Assembly (NCBI GenBank): GCA_964350245.1
Contig: CAYGJC010000009.1
Coordinates: 1-64,000 of the forward strand
Reading direction: 5' to 3'
DNA from: JAJACP01 sp964350245
Lineage (GTDB): Bacteria; Chlamydiota; Chlamydiia; Chlamydiales; JAAKFR01
Length of the DNA: 64,000 bases
Part shown: piece after piece, positions 25,412 through 33,573 of the stretch
How the letters are laid out: the number at the start of each line of letters is the position of its first letter
Position numbering within the stretch: position 1 is the stretch's first letter
Notes under the pieces: model-generated
Database searches by the model: none
What the model was told of the DNA's origin: nothing
What the model saw: the letters and a program-made list of their open reading frames with translations, nothing else
Translations under genes and position numbers: made by a program

Positions 25412-25783
25412 ATGTTTAGTTGCTGTTCTCACACAGACGAAAGTACGGTTGCAGGTAGCTCTTATTACCATGAACAGAGAATGGGCGATCGTGTTTCGGG
25501 GCTTCTGGATGATCGAAGAGTAAGAAAATTGGATTATGTCTTCAACGGATGCGCGACTATCGTGGGTGTGACCCTTATTGCTTTTGCTATAGCGATGGTA
25601 TTGCCCACCTATCAGGTCTCAGGGTGGACCGTACAACTAGCCCCCTACTATGTTACCTTTATTGGAGTGGGCGTCGCAGGTGGTTTACTGACATTGCTGT
25701 CGATTAAATGGATGCTGGAGTCTTGCCGGAAGAGTCGTCAATACGATGCGCTTGTGGCTCAGGTTCGGCAACAAGAATCGTAG
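25412..25783 (+). CDS. Small two-helix membrane protein, inclusion-membrane-protein-like
   Basis: The 123-residue product has a soluble, Cys-containing N-terminus (MFSCCSHTD). Two membrane helices follow at about 40-62 and 72-95, separated by about ten residues, then a charged tail. This bilobed hydrophobic profile is the standard predictor for inclusion-membrane proteins. I chose the ATG at 25412 because AGG at 25400-25402 is correctly spaced for it and too close for the ATG at 25403. The last 80 bases are antisense to the 3' end of menG. Confidence 0.55.
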   Translation: MFSCCSHTDESTVAGSSYYHEQRMGDRVSGLLDDRRVRKLDYVFNGCATIVGVTLIAFAIAMVLPTYQVSGWTVQLAPYYVTFIGVGVAGGLLTLLSIKWMLESCRKSRQYDALVAQVRQQES

Positions 25784-26450
25784 AAAGCCCTCCCATCAAT
25801 GAAATTCTTTTAATGGGCCTCAATCCAGCCTCTTTTAGCATGTTTTCCAGCTCCTGTGGTGAGGTAAACCCTTCAATACTCTTAGAAAGATAACGGTAAG
25901 CCTCTCCATTTTTAGCGGCAATTTGCCCCAAGAGGGGCAACAGACATTTTAGATAGATCCGATGAGAGACACGCAGAAAGGGGGAGCGGGGGCGGGTGAG
26001 TTCAAGAATAGCAAAGCGACCTTGGGGGCGGAGCACACGGGCTACCTCCTGAAAACAACGCATCGGTTCACAAACGTTCCGGATACCATAAGAGATGGTG
26101 ACTCCGTCGACAGATCGATCCTCAAGAGGAAGCTCTTGCGCATCTCCCTCAAGCAGGGAATATCTTCCTGTAAATGCCGCCCCTTTCTGTTTGGCAACCG
26201 CTAGCATTTCCGGGCAAAAATCCAACAAAATCGCCTTTGCCTGCGGGTTTTTGGCTAGATACCCAAACCCGATTTCACCGGTTCCGGCACACAAATCGAG
26301 CAAAGTAAGAGGCATCCCTACGGCTTGAATGAGTTTTTGATTCCACTTTTTGTGCAAACCAAATGAAAAGGTGGTGTTGGCCTTGTCGTAGTTTTCAGCG
26401 ATGCTGGCAAACATGGCCTGGATGGTTTCAGGTGCAGACTTTTGATACAT
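25704..26450 (-). CDS. menG: Demethylmenaquinone methyltransferase
   Basis: The 248-residue protein has the UbiE/MenG motifs: FASIAENYDKANTTFSFGLHKKWN at the N-terminus, the SAM-binding LLDLCAGTGEIGF, the family-specific SYGIRNV, and GFTSPQELENMLKEAG. It performs the last methylation of menaquinone. The first 23 bases overlap the end of mqnA, linking it to the futalosine genes. The C-terminal 20 or so residues extend past the conserved core into the overlap with the membrane-protein gene on the other strand. Confidence 0.93.
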   Translation of the reverse strand: MYQKSAPETIQAMFASIAENYDKANTTFSFGLHKKWNQKLIQAVGMPLTLLDLCAGTGEIGFGYLAKNPQAKAILLDFCPEMLAVAKQKGAAFTGRYSLLEGDAQELPLEDRSVDGVTISYGIRNVCEPMRCFQEVARVLRPQGRFAILELTRPRSPFLRVSHRIYLKCLLPLLGQIAAKNGEAYRYLSKSIEGFTSPQELENMLKEAGLRPIKRISLMGGLSTILVAEPEPQAHRIDDSSGKTPASI

Positions 26451-27174
26451 TTTCTCTCAACTGTTGAAATAGATCTAGGCCCTCACGCTCTTTAGGCCCT
26501 AAACGATAGCAGCAAAGCGAGTAATAACGATCAATCAACTCTGGATCGAGCCCACTTTGTTGATGCGCTTCGTGGATTAAGCGCTCACGATTCGCTTCAC
26601 TCCACTGGAGGGCTGCTTCAAGCTCTTCTGAGTAGTCTTGGGCGCCTTTTCTTTGCGCAAAGACGGCAAAGACAAAGGGGAGTTGGGTCGCTTCGTACCA
26701 AGCGTGTGCTAAATCGATGGTTTGGTAACCAGGAATCGTTAATTGCTCAAGAGCCTCGTCTCCAATCAAAAGAAAAGCGTCATAACTGGTTAAGGGTTTT
26801 TCTCGGTCAAGAGGGACAAATGTAGGCTCCACTCTCCAAAAATGGTGGCATAGCACTTTGACCAGAGCAACCGAAGTTGCGCTGTGATGGGTGAGTGCAA
26901 TTGTCGCACCGTCTAGCTCTGTGCGGGTGTAGAGGTTGACGCTCAAGATCTCTTTGAAGGCACCGATGCAAAAACCGGGAAGGAGGTTATAGGGGCCATC
27001 AAAGTATTCAGCGCAGCTGGTTAAAGCCATATCCAGATCTCCCGCACGCAACTGCGCATTTAAAGCGCTTGGAATGCCATAGGTAATAGAAGCGTTGGTT
27101 GTTAACTCTCCAAGCCGAAAAGGGAGATGAAAGGGAAGGGCGTTGATGTATTCAACCATGCCAATTCGAGTCAT
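26428..27174 (-). CDS. mqnA: Chorismate dehydratase MqnA
   Basis: The 248-residue protein matches MqnA: RIGMVEYINALPFHLPF at the N-terminus, AQLRAGDLDMALTSCAEYF, LTHHSATSVALVKVLCHHF, and DAFLLIGDEAL. It converts chorismate to 3-enolpyruvylbenzoate in the futalosine pathway to menaquinone. The ATG overlaps the mqnE stop by one base (TAATG), and its own end overlaps menG by 23 bases, so mqnE-mqnA-menG form one unit. Confidence 0.93.
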   Translation of the reverse strand: MTRIGMVEYINALPFHLPFRLGELTTNASITYGIPSALNAQLRAGDLDMALTSCAEYFDGPYNLLPGFCIGAFKEILSVNLYTRTELDGATIALTHHSATSVALVKVLCHHFWRVEPTFVPLDREKPLTSYDAFLLIGDEALEQLTIPGYQTIDLAHAWYEATQLPFVFAVFAQRKGAQDYSEELEAALQWSEANRERLIHEAHQQSGLDPELIDRYYSLCCYRLGPKEREGLDLFQQLRENVSKVCT

Positions 27175-28259
27175 TACATCGCTCCAGTGTGGGTTAAGCA
27201 GGGTGTGCGTCCAATTCCTTTGATTAAAGAAGTCATCGTCTCTTTATCCATGATCACGCGTACGCCACCCGCCATGGTGATGATCTTTTCGTCGGTGTTT
27301 GTTGAGGAGAGGTCGTTTCCACCCCATCGAAGCAGTTCAAGAGCCTCTTGCACACCTACATAGTTCCACAGGACTTTCAGGTGAGTCACATTATCGAGCA
27401 TGAGGCGCGAAACGGCGTATACAAGAGAGACATTTTTCTCTTTGAGTTGTTTTTTCCGTTTGCCCAATGCATTGTTTTCTAGTCCAAATTTCAGTGGGAT
27501 AAAGGCTCGAAATCCGCCTGTCCGGTCTTGCAGGTCACGCACTTGCACTAAATGGGAGACAATATCTTCGTACGACTCGATATGCCCAAAAAGCATGGTG
27601 ATATTTGAGCGGAGTCCCAGTTGATGCGCAAGGGCATGGATCTCTAGATATTCTTCAGACGTGATTTTGCCGGGCGCCACTTTTTTGCGAATCTCTTCTA
27701 CCAGTATTTCAGCGCCTCCACCGGGCAAGGAGCCAAGTCCCCAGCTCATCATGCGACGAAACACCTCTTCAATGGGTATATCGTGGAGTTTAGCAAGAAA
27801 ATCGTACTCAACAGGGGTGAGCGCCTTAATGTGCAAGTTAGGATCGATGGCCTTGATGCGCGTAAATGTCTCTTGGTAATAATCTAAATCACAATCGCGC
27901 CATAACCCCCCCACAACGTGGATTTCTGTCAGGCCCTTGTCGTAGTTGTGCCGTACTTTCTCCTCGATCTGTTCCGGGGTTAAAAACCATGCCTTATCCC
28001 ATCCCGGCTTGGCATAAAAGGAACACATGGGACAGTTGAGTTCACAAAGGTTAGTCGGGTGAATATACAGCGTTGAGGCAAAGTGGACAACCTCACCTAC
28101 CGTTCGTTTACGGACAAGATCGGCCAACGCACGGATCCGTTCAATCTCATCCGGCTCAGTGGTGTGAAGAAGAGAGAGGCCTTCCTCAGGGGTTAGGCGT
28201 TCTTTGGCCTCCACTTTCTCTGTAATCGCATCCAAGACACATTCACTTGTCACACTCAT
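27174..28259 (-). CDS. mqnE: Aminodeoxyfutalosine synthase MqnE (radical SAM)
   Basis: The 361-residue protein has the radical-SAM cluster motif CELNCPMCSF (CX3CX2C) near residue 70. The MqnE-type features are SWGLGSLPGGGAEIL, FRAFIPLKF and GGNDLSSTNTDEKI; the last distinguishes it from MqnC. It joins enolpyruvylbenzoate to the SAM adenosyl moiety. The ATG at 28257-28259 has GGAG nine bases upstream; an earlier in-frame codon at 28325 has no ribosome site. It overlaps the NqrM-like gene by 17 bases. The remaining futalosine genes (mqnB or equivalent, mqnC, mqnD) are not in this window. Confidence 0.9.
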   Translation of the reverse strand: MSVTSECVLDAITEKVEAKERLTPEEGLSLLHTTEPDEIERIRALADLVRKRTVGEVVHFASTLYIHPTNLCELNCPMCSFYAKPGWDKAWFLTPEQIEEKVRHNYDKGLTEIHVVGGLWRDCDLDYYQETFTRIKAIDPNLHIKALTPVEYDFLAKLHDIPIEEVFRRMMSWGLGSLPGGGAEILVEEIRKKVAPGKITSEEYLEIHALAHQLGLRSNITMLFGHIESYEDIVSHLVQVRDLQDRTGGFRAFIPLKFGLENNALGKRKKQLKEKNVSLVYAVSRLMLDNVTHLKVLWNYVGVQEALELLRWGGNDLSSTNTDEKIITMAGGVRVIMDKETMTSLIKGIGRTPCLTHTGAM

Positions 28260-28437
28260 CTTTTTTATCTCCACACAAGGGGCAGGAGCTATCGCCGTCC
28301 TGTTTTTTCTTCGGCGATAAGCCACATCCTCGCTTTAGCCGTGATTTTCCAGTTAAGATTAATCCGATGGCAAGCCCTGCGATCACAAGCCCCATTAACA
28401 CAACGGCTGCTATGATTGTCAGGATTAAGTTATCCAC
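28243..28437 (-). CDS. nqrM: NqrM-like small membrane protein (Na+-NQR maturation)
   Basis: The 64-residue protein has one membrane helix at about residues 5-29 ending in GLAIGLILTGK. A basic stretch, Cys-Gly-Leu, and a C-terminal cysteine group follow (CPLCGDKKDEC). This order of helix, basic residues, CGL and paired cysteines is that of DUF539/NqrM, which delivers iron to the Na+-translocating NADH:quinone reductase. Chlamydiae use that complex. Nesting beside menaquinone genes supports the call. The similarity is short, so an unrelated Cys-tailed membrane peptide is possible. Confidence 0.55.
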   Translation of the reverse strand: MDNLILTIIAAVVLMGLVIAGLAIGLILTGKSRLKRGCGLSPKKKQDGDSSCPLCGDKKDECDK

Positions 28438-30316
28438 TCTTCTTTCCCTTTGCAGGAGGAGGCGGCGTGAAATCCACCCAAATAGGAGAACTCCAGGCTA
28501 TATGACCATCCTCCTGCGTGACTCTCAAGTAGTAAAAAACAAAGGGGTCTTTCCCCTGTCCATCTAATGTTACCTTATCAAGTGGCTCCATATCATCATA
28601 GTCATAATCGTAGTGGTACTCGGTTGGGGAAAAGGTGTGGATGATCGTGCCGTTGCGGATGATTTCGACCCGCTTCAGTTTTTCTGTCCCGGCAAGGTAG
28701 CCCGAGATGTGCCGGTTAACACAGAGTCCCGGTTTTTGCGCCGAGGAGAGGCACGACCCCATCGGCTGTCCCGCTACATGAAACCCGACAATAATGCGCG
28801 CACCGGTTGTTGCATAGCAACTCCGTTTTGCCAGCCCTTCCATCATCGATTCACGCGTGTATTTTTCGCAAATGATTCCCGTCAATCCTGGTGAATACTG
28901 CTGCTGATCACCCTCATAAAATTCGCTATAGATCCCGCGGTCATCCAAACCCCCGGCTACAAAACCAAAGCGTAGATTCTTTTTCAAGGCCTCAACAACA
29001 GAGCCCTCAGGTGCAGCTTCAATCCCTCCTGTAATGGGGTGAGTCGAATCTAAACCTTCCGAGCTTCCCCATGCATTATAGATTTCAACTACCTTCTCAA
29101 ATTCGGGGTTGAAGTTCTTAAAATCAAAGTGTCTGCCCTTGCCCATTGTAAAGGTAGGAATTGAAAGAATGTCTTTGGGGGTAAAAGTCTTATAAATTTT
29201 ACCCAAAGTTGAGTATTTGGATTCTTTTTGCCTTAAGATCGGTTTGGCGTCTTTGTAGTACAGAATCTGCCGCATTCCCTCGACACCGGGCTCTCCTTGG
29301 TATTGAAAGCCTAAAAGAGTCGCAAAGCGATCCTCTTCATTGAATTCAGTGATGTTTTGAGAGATAGTCTTCCAGATTTCATTCGAGGTCTCTTCTGCAT
29401 TATCGAAGGGAGAGGTAGCAAAAAAGTTAAAGGCCTTTTCATCCCGGAAGTGACGCAGGCAGCTTTCAATATTTTCTGTCGAATCGACCCGCTCAGACTC
29501 ACCGTGCAAAAGACCCCAAAAAAGGTTACGGTTATTTTCTTGGAAACATTTAATGGGAGCGGAAACGAATGTCTCTTTTGTATGCAGATTTTTCAACTGG
29601 ATTCTGTAGGTGCCCGCTTCGTTAAAATAGAGGTTGGGAAGGGTCACAAAACCGGTTTCAGGAACAAAGAGCTTCCAATTTAAATTTTCGCGCAAATGTT
29701 CGTAGGAGAGCTCGATTAAGGTCTCCTCAGGAGCGGAATTGGTTAAATTTCCATATTCATCTTCAAAACGGACTGTGATGTCAAACCGTTTATTTTTGGC
29801 GACAAAGGAGGGAGTGAGGATACGGATAGTGTGAAGGGCACTGCCACGAATATCAACAGAGAAAATCTCCGGATCTTCATAGTTCCCTTTACCTTTTGGA
29901 TCGATGTAGAGGTAGAAGGGGCGACGGCGCTGAATGGTGAGTTGACACTCATTGCCAAACTCTTCAGGAGAGCCATCATGGGTAGGAGGGACCCCCATGA
30001 CAATCGTGACCTTCTCTCCGATTTTTAAAGGAGAGGGGAGAGTAAACTCATACTGCGGGACGATTGAATCGGGTGTCTCCACTTCAGAAAGCTCGATGAC
30101 CTCCCCATCTTCCAGCTCAGCGTAGATCACGTTCGCTTCTTCTTCAATGTTAGCGGAGGGTACTTCCCAGTCAATATCCCTTCCTTGACTGAGCATATCG
30201 AATTTCATCCGCGTTCCTTTAGGAAGGGAGGAGGATGTCGTGTAGTGGAATTTCCACGTGAAGGTTTGCCCGGCGCGCGCCACTTGAGGCTCGCTATAGC
30301 AGATGGATCGACGCAT
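28430..30316 (-). CDS. DUF3604-family protein of unknown function
   Basis: The 628-residue protein has two beta-rich N-terminal regions (about 1-260, with RFEDEYGNLTNSAPEETLIEL) and a DUF3604-like C-terminal half: NLFWGLLHGESERVDSTENI, TLLGFQYQGEPG, GGLDDRGIYSEFYEGD and SCYATTGARIIVGFHVAGQPMGS. DUF3604 proteins resemble PHP-type metallohydrolases, but the usual HxH metal motif reads LLHGES here. No signal peptide is visible. The ATG at 30316 has no ribosome site. A homologue next to menaquinone and STAS genes is, from memory, present in Chlamydia. Confidence 0.65.
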   Translation of the reverse strand: MRRSICYSEPQVARAGQTFTWKFHYTTSSSLPKGTRMKFDMLSQGRDIDWEVPSANIEEEANVIYAELEDGEVIELSEVETPDSIVPQYEFTLPSPLKIGEKVTIVMGVPPTHDGSPEEFGNECQLTIQRRRPFYLYIDPKGKGNYEDPEIFSVDIRGSALHTIRILTPSFVAKNKRFDITVRFEDEYGNLTNSAPEETLIELSYEHLRENLNWKLFVPETGFVTLPNLYFNEAGTYRIQLKNLHTKETFVSAPIKCFQENNRNLFWGLLHGESERVDSTENIESCLRHFRDEKAFNFFATSPFDNAEETSNEIWKTISQNITEFNEEDRFATLLGFQYQGEPGVEGMRQILYYKDAKPILRQKESKYSTLGKIYKTFTPKDILSIPTFTMGKGRHFDFKNFNPEFEKVVEIYNAWGSSEGLDSTHPITGGIEAAPEGSVVEALKKNLRFGFVAGGLDDRGIYSEFYEGDQQQYSPGLTGIICEKYTRESMMEGLAKRSCYATTGARIIVGFHVAGQPMGSCLSSAQKPGLCVNRHISGYLAGTEKLKRVEIIRNGTIIHTFSPTEYHYDYDYDDMEPLDKVTLDGQGKDPFVFYYLRVTQEDGHIAWSSPIWVDFTPPPPAKGKKSG

Positions 30317-30375
30317 ATAAGAATACTTAAGTTAAGTTTTAAGAAACAAGATCATATCTGTCTGAGCGTTTTTTC

Positions 30376-30711
30376 TCAATTCAGATCCTCGATTGCTTGG
30401 GACCATCCTTCGTAAACTTTAAAGTAGGGAAGAAAACCCGTAATGTACAATACATTCTCAATCGGTTTAGGTACAGCTGCCAAACAGATATGTCCTTGGT
30501 TTTTTTCGATCTCCTTATGGCAATGCACAAGAACACGAATTCCGGCACTTGAAATATAATCAAGGGAGGATAAGTCGAGAACCACAGCTTGAGAGCCCGC
30601 TTCAATCACTTCAAGGATTTTTTTTTCCACTTCAGTTGAAGAGGCGCTATCGAGTCTTCCCTTTAGGGAAAAAATCGTTGCCTTTCCTTTTTTTTCTTCA
30701 AAAATTTCCAT
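30376..30711 (-). CDS. STAS-domain anti-sigma-factor antagonist (RsbV-like)
   Basis: The 111-residue protein is one STAS domain: FSLKGRLDSASSTEVEKKI, then VLDLSSLDYISSAGIRVLV, whose Ser-Ser is the usual phosphorylation site for an RsbW-type kinase. Such proteins release a sigma factor or act in partner switching; chlamydiae have RsbV/RsbW/RsbU-type systems. The start is taken at the ATG at 30709-30711 because GGAG precedes it by six bases; a GTG 21 bases earlier lacks a site. An eight-base inverted repeat sits immediately upstream of that ribosome site. Confidence 0.88.
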   Translation of the reverse strand: MEIFEEKKGKATIFSLKGRLDSASSTEVEKKILEVIEAGSQAVVLDLSSLDYISSAGIRVLVHCHKEIEKNQGHICLAAVPKPIENVLYITGFLPYFKVYEGWSQAIEDLN

Positions 30712-30722
30712 GTGATTCTCCA

Positions 30723-30743
30723 AAGTATTCACAAGGAATACTT
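30723..30743 (-). promoter_or_regulatory. Inverted repeat just upstream of the STAS gene ribosome site
   Basis: AAGTATTC at 30723-30730 and GAATACTT at 30736-30743 are perfect complements across a five-base loop. On the minus strand the hairpin ends about 12 bases before the ATG, next to the GGAG. It could be an operator for a dimeric regulator or an mRNA element controlling access to the ribosome site. No direct evidence separates these. Confidence 0.45.
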
Positions 30744-30760
30744 GATGGAGGGGCTAGCTG

Positions 30761-32245
30761 TCAAGTCGCATATTCGATCGCCCGCTTTTCACGGATAACC
30801 GTGACTTTAATCTTTCCGGGATAGCTCAGTTCGTGCTCAATTTGCCGGGCAATTGACCGGGCTAGATGGAGAGTCGCGGCGTCATCAAATCGATCGGGCT
30901 CAACAATCACTCGAATCTCACGTCCTGCTTGCAGAGCGTAGGCCTGCTCAACGCCTTCAAATTGGGTTGAAATACGTTCGAGTCTGTGAGCGCGTTTTAG
31001 ATAGTTTTCTAATGCTTCGACTCGGGCTCCCGGTCTGCCGCCTGAAATTTTATCGGCAGCTCCACAGAGACTTGCTTCGATCGAAGTAGGAAGAATCTCT
31101 TCATGATGACATCCAATTCCATTCGCCACCCATTCACTCTCACCGTACCGCAGAGCCTGATCCCGTCCAATCAGAGCGTGAGAGCCCTCTACTTCGTGTG
31201 AAACCGCTTTTCCAATGTCGTGTAAAAGACCAATTCGCCTTGCAAGCGCGCAATCGAGATCCAGTTCACTGGCAATCATGCCCATCAATCGACTGACCTC
31301 AACGGAGTGTTCTAAAACATTTTGTCCATAGCTAAAGCGGAAATTTAATTGCCCAAGAAGAGTCAATAGATCGGGGTGCAGGCCCATAACTGAGGCCCGG
31401 AGTGCCGCGTCTTCTCCGTACTCCTTGATTTCCATTTCCACCCGCTCTTTTGTTCTTTGCACCACCTCTTCGATGCGTGTGGGATGAATGCGGCCATCTT
31501 GGATTAAGGTTTTTAAGGCTTGCTTGGCGATTTCTTTGCGAATCGGATCAAACCCGGAGATGACAATGGCATTGGGTGTGTCGTCCACGACAAAATTGAC
31601 GCCGGTCGATTGCTCAAGCGCGCGGATATTCCGCCCCTCGCGACCGATGACCCGTCCTTTCATCTCCTGATTGGGAAGAGCAACTGTGATCACAGAAATC
31701 TCAGAGGTTGTGGAAAGCGCCATGCGGTTGATTGCAGTGGCAATGATCTGAGCAGCACTTTTTTTACTCTCTTCTTCTGCTTCTTTTTTCGTTCGTTGAA
31801 TTAACTTGGCCGTTTCGTGCTGGCACTCTTTGGAGACTTTTTGGAAGAGCTCGGCGCGTGCTTCGTCCCGGGTTAGGGAAGCCAGGCGCTCTAAATCCTT
31901 CAAAACAGCAGCTTGCTTCTCCCGGAGAATGAGGCGCTCCTCCTCGATTTTATCAAGCTTGGCTTCTCTTTTGCTGATCTCCGAGAGTTTTTTTTCGATC
32001 TCTTCGAGTTGCCTGTCAATCTTTTGCTTCTCTTTGAGGCTTTTTTGCTCAAGCTCTGAGCGGAAGGCAAACTCCCTTTCTTGGAGTTTGAGAGCCAGTG
32101 CATTCTCTTTTCGTTCAGCCTCTAGCTGGGCTCTTTGCAGAATTTGCTCAGAGAGTTTTTCAAAGCCGCCGGTTCTAATCTTGTGGATGAGATAATAGAG
32201 GAGAAGTCCGAAGAGAAAGGTCGTGAGCGGTAGCATCACGTTCAT
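30761..32245 (-). CDS. rny: Ribonuclease Y
   Basis: The 494-residue protein has the complete RNase Y layout: an N-terminal membrane helix (residues 4-20), a long charged coiled coil to about 170, a KH domain with GRVIGREGRNIRALEQSTG, and an HD domain with LLHDIGKAVSHEVEGSHALIG. The C-terminal region includes ALQAGREIRVIVEP. RNase Y is a membrane-bound endoribonuclease that starts mRNA decay. Its ATG overlaps the CNNM-type gene end by four bases (ATGA), so it follows ybeY and that gene in one minus-strand unit. Confidence 0.95.
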   Translation of the reverse strand: MNVMLPLTTFLFGLLLYYLIHKIRTGGFEKLSEQILQRAQLEAERKENALALKLQEREFAFRSELEQKSLKEKQKIDRQLEEIEKKLSEISKREAKLDKIEEERLILREKQAAVLKDLERLASLTRDEARAELFQKVSKECQHETAKLIQRTKKEAEEESKKSAAQIIATAINRMALSTTSEISVITVALPNQEMKGRVIGREGRNIRALEQSTGVNFVVDDTPNAIVISGFDPIRKEIAKQALKTLIQDGRIHPTRIEEVVQRTKERVEMEIKEYGEDAALRASVMGLHPDLLTLLGQLNFRFSYGQNVLEHSVEVSRLMGMIASELDLDCALARRIGLLHDIGKAVSHEVEGSHALIGRDQALRYGESEWVANGIGCHHEEILPTSIEASLCGAADKISGGRPGARVEALENYLKRAHRLERISTQFEGVEQAYALQAGREIRVIVEPDRFDDAATLHLARSIARQIEHELSYPGKIKVTVIREKRAIEYAT

Positions 32246-33573
32246 TCTTCGCTCTCTTTATGCCGGGAACTGACACGCACTTTTTCGATACTGCGTTCAG
32301 AGGCGCTCAATATTTCTAGATCGAAGTCTTCATGGTGGATGCGCAGCCCCTTCTGTGGAATCGATCCCACCTTATGGAAGATGTAGCCGCCAATTGTGTC
32401 GTAGTCTCCCTCTTGGGGGACATGAATATTGAAGATTTCCTCTGCGTCGAGAATCGACATGCGTGCATCGACAATCCAGCTTCCTCCTCCAGGCTGCGCC
32501 GTATAGAGAAGCTCCTCATCGACATCATACTCGTCTGCAATCTCTCCCACAATTTCTTCTAAAATATCTTCCATCGTGACTACGCCTTCAGTCCCGCCAT
32601 ACTCATCCACCACAATGGCCATATGCATCTGCTTGGTGCGGAATTCTTGAAGAAGGTGAGAGACTTTTTTAGTCTCAGGCGTGTAAAAGACACTTTTAGC
32701 GATGGTTTCAATCGGAGCGTCCAGTAAAGAGGTCTCCTTCTTGCCTTCCAAGCACGCCATGTAGAGCTCAAGGATGTCTTTAAACATCAAAACACCGATG
32801 ATATTATCCACACTCTCTTTGTAGACAGGGGTTCGGCTATATCCCTCCTCCACGAGTGCCTGGGCGGCCACGCGAATCGGGGTCTCTCCACCGAGACTGA
32901 AAAGATCGACCCTAGGGACCATCACTTCACGTACAATACGGTCTTTAAATTTCACCACCGACTCAATCAACTTTTTATCTGTGGCATTGAGTTTTCCTTT
33001 GACATCAGCCGTATGGAGGATATGTACAATGGTCTCCTTCATTTCCTCAAGAGGATCGCCGCCTCGGACTTTCTCCTGCACACGGGTGGTGTAGTCAGCA
33101 AACTTCAGGACTATAAAGGAGAAAGGGAAGGAGAGGAAAAGGAAAAAAGAGGCAAAAGCAAATGAAAAAGAGAGGGCATATTCAGGTTTACGAATCGCCC
33201 AGAGGCGAGGAAAAAAATCTCCGATCAGTAGAATCATAAACAAAAGAAGAACTAAAACCCAAACCACATGGATGGGCGACAAGGCGGGAAAGTAAAGAAG
33301 AGCAAAAACAGCCGTAGAAGCATATCCCAGGCGGGCCAAGTTTTCCCCAAGCGTTGCGGAAAAAATAATCAGCTCAAAGGGAGGGTTTTTAAACAACAAG
33401 GAGTGAAAAGGATAGTAGAAAAAACGGTAGGGGTAGTTTTTTACAAGCTCTAAAGAGCGCGTTTCACCAAGACGGGTAAGGGCGTGGGTCGCCGTTGTCA
33501 AGAAAAACGCCCAGATCAGAAAAAAAGCGGAGAGGAGAATACAGCCCGTTAGCATATTTAACCAATTATCCAC
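32242..33573 (-). CDS. CNNM/CorC-type membrane protein with CBS pair
   Basis: The 443-residue protein has a CNNM/DUF21 membrane region with about four helices in residues 10-160. A CBS-domain pair follows (VMVPRVDLFSL, GYSRTPVYKESVDNIIGVL, VVDEYGGTEGVVTMEDILEEIVGEI), then a C-terminal CorC_HlyC domain ending near ERSIEKVRV. Proteins of this type bind Mg-ATP through CBS and export or sense magnesium; the old name haemolysin is misleading. The first eight bases overlap the end of ybeY. Confidence 0.9.
   Translation of the reverse strand: MDNWLNMLTGCILLSAFFLIWAFFLTTATHALTRLGETRSLELVKNYPYRFFYYPFHSLLFKNPPFELIIFSATLGENLARLGYASTAVFALLYFPALSPIHVVWVLVLLLFMILLIGDFFPRLWAIRKPEYALSFSFAFASFFLFLSFPFSFIVLKFADYTTRVQEKVRGGDPLEEMKETIVHILHTADVKGKLNATDKKLIESVVKFKDRIVREVMVPRVDLFSLGGETPIRVAAQALVEEGYSRTPVYKESVDNIIGVLMFKDILELYMACLEGKKETSLLDAPIETIAKSVFYTPETKKVSHLLQEFRTKQMHMAIVVDEYGGTEGVVTMEDILEEIVGEIADEYDVDEELLYTAQPGGGSWIVDARMSILDAEEIFNIHVPQEGDYDTIGGYIFHKVGSIPQKGLRIHHEDFDLEILSASERSIEKVRVSSRHKESEE

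Noticed and set aside
28425..28445. TTATCCACT resembling a DnaA box near the NqrM-like start
   Set aside because: Only isolated near-matches were seen, here and near 33565. There is no cluster and no AT-rich unwinding region, so an origin is not supported.
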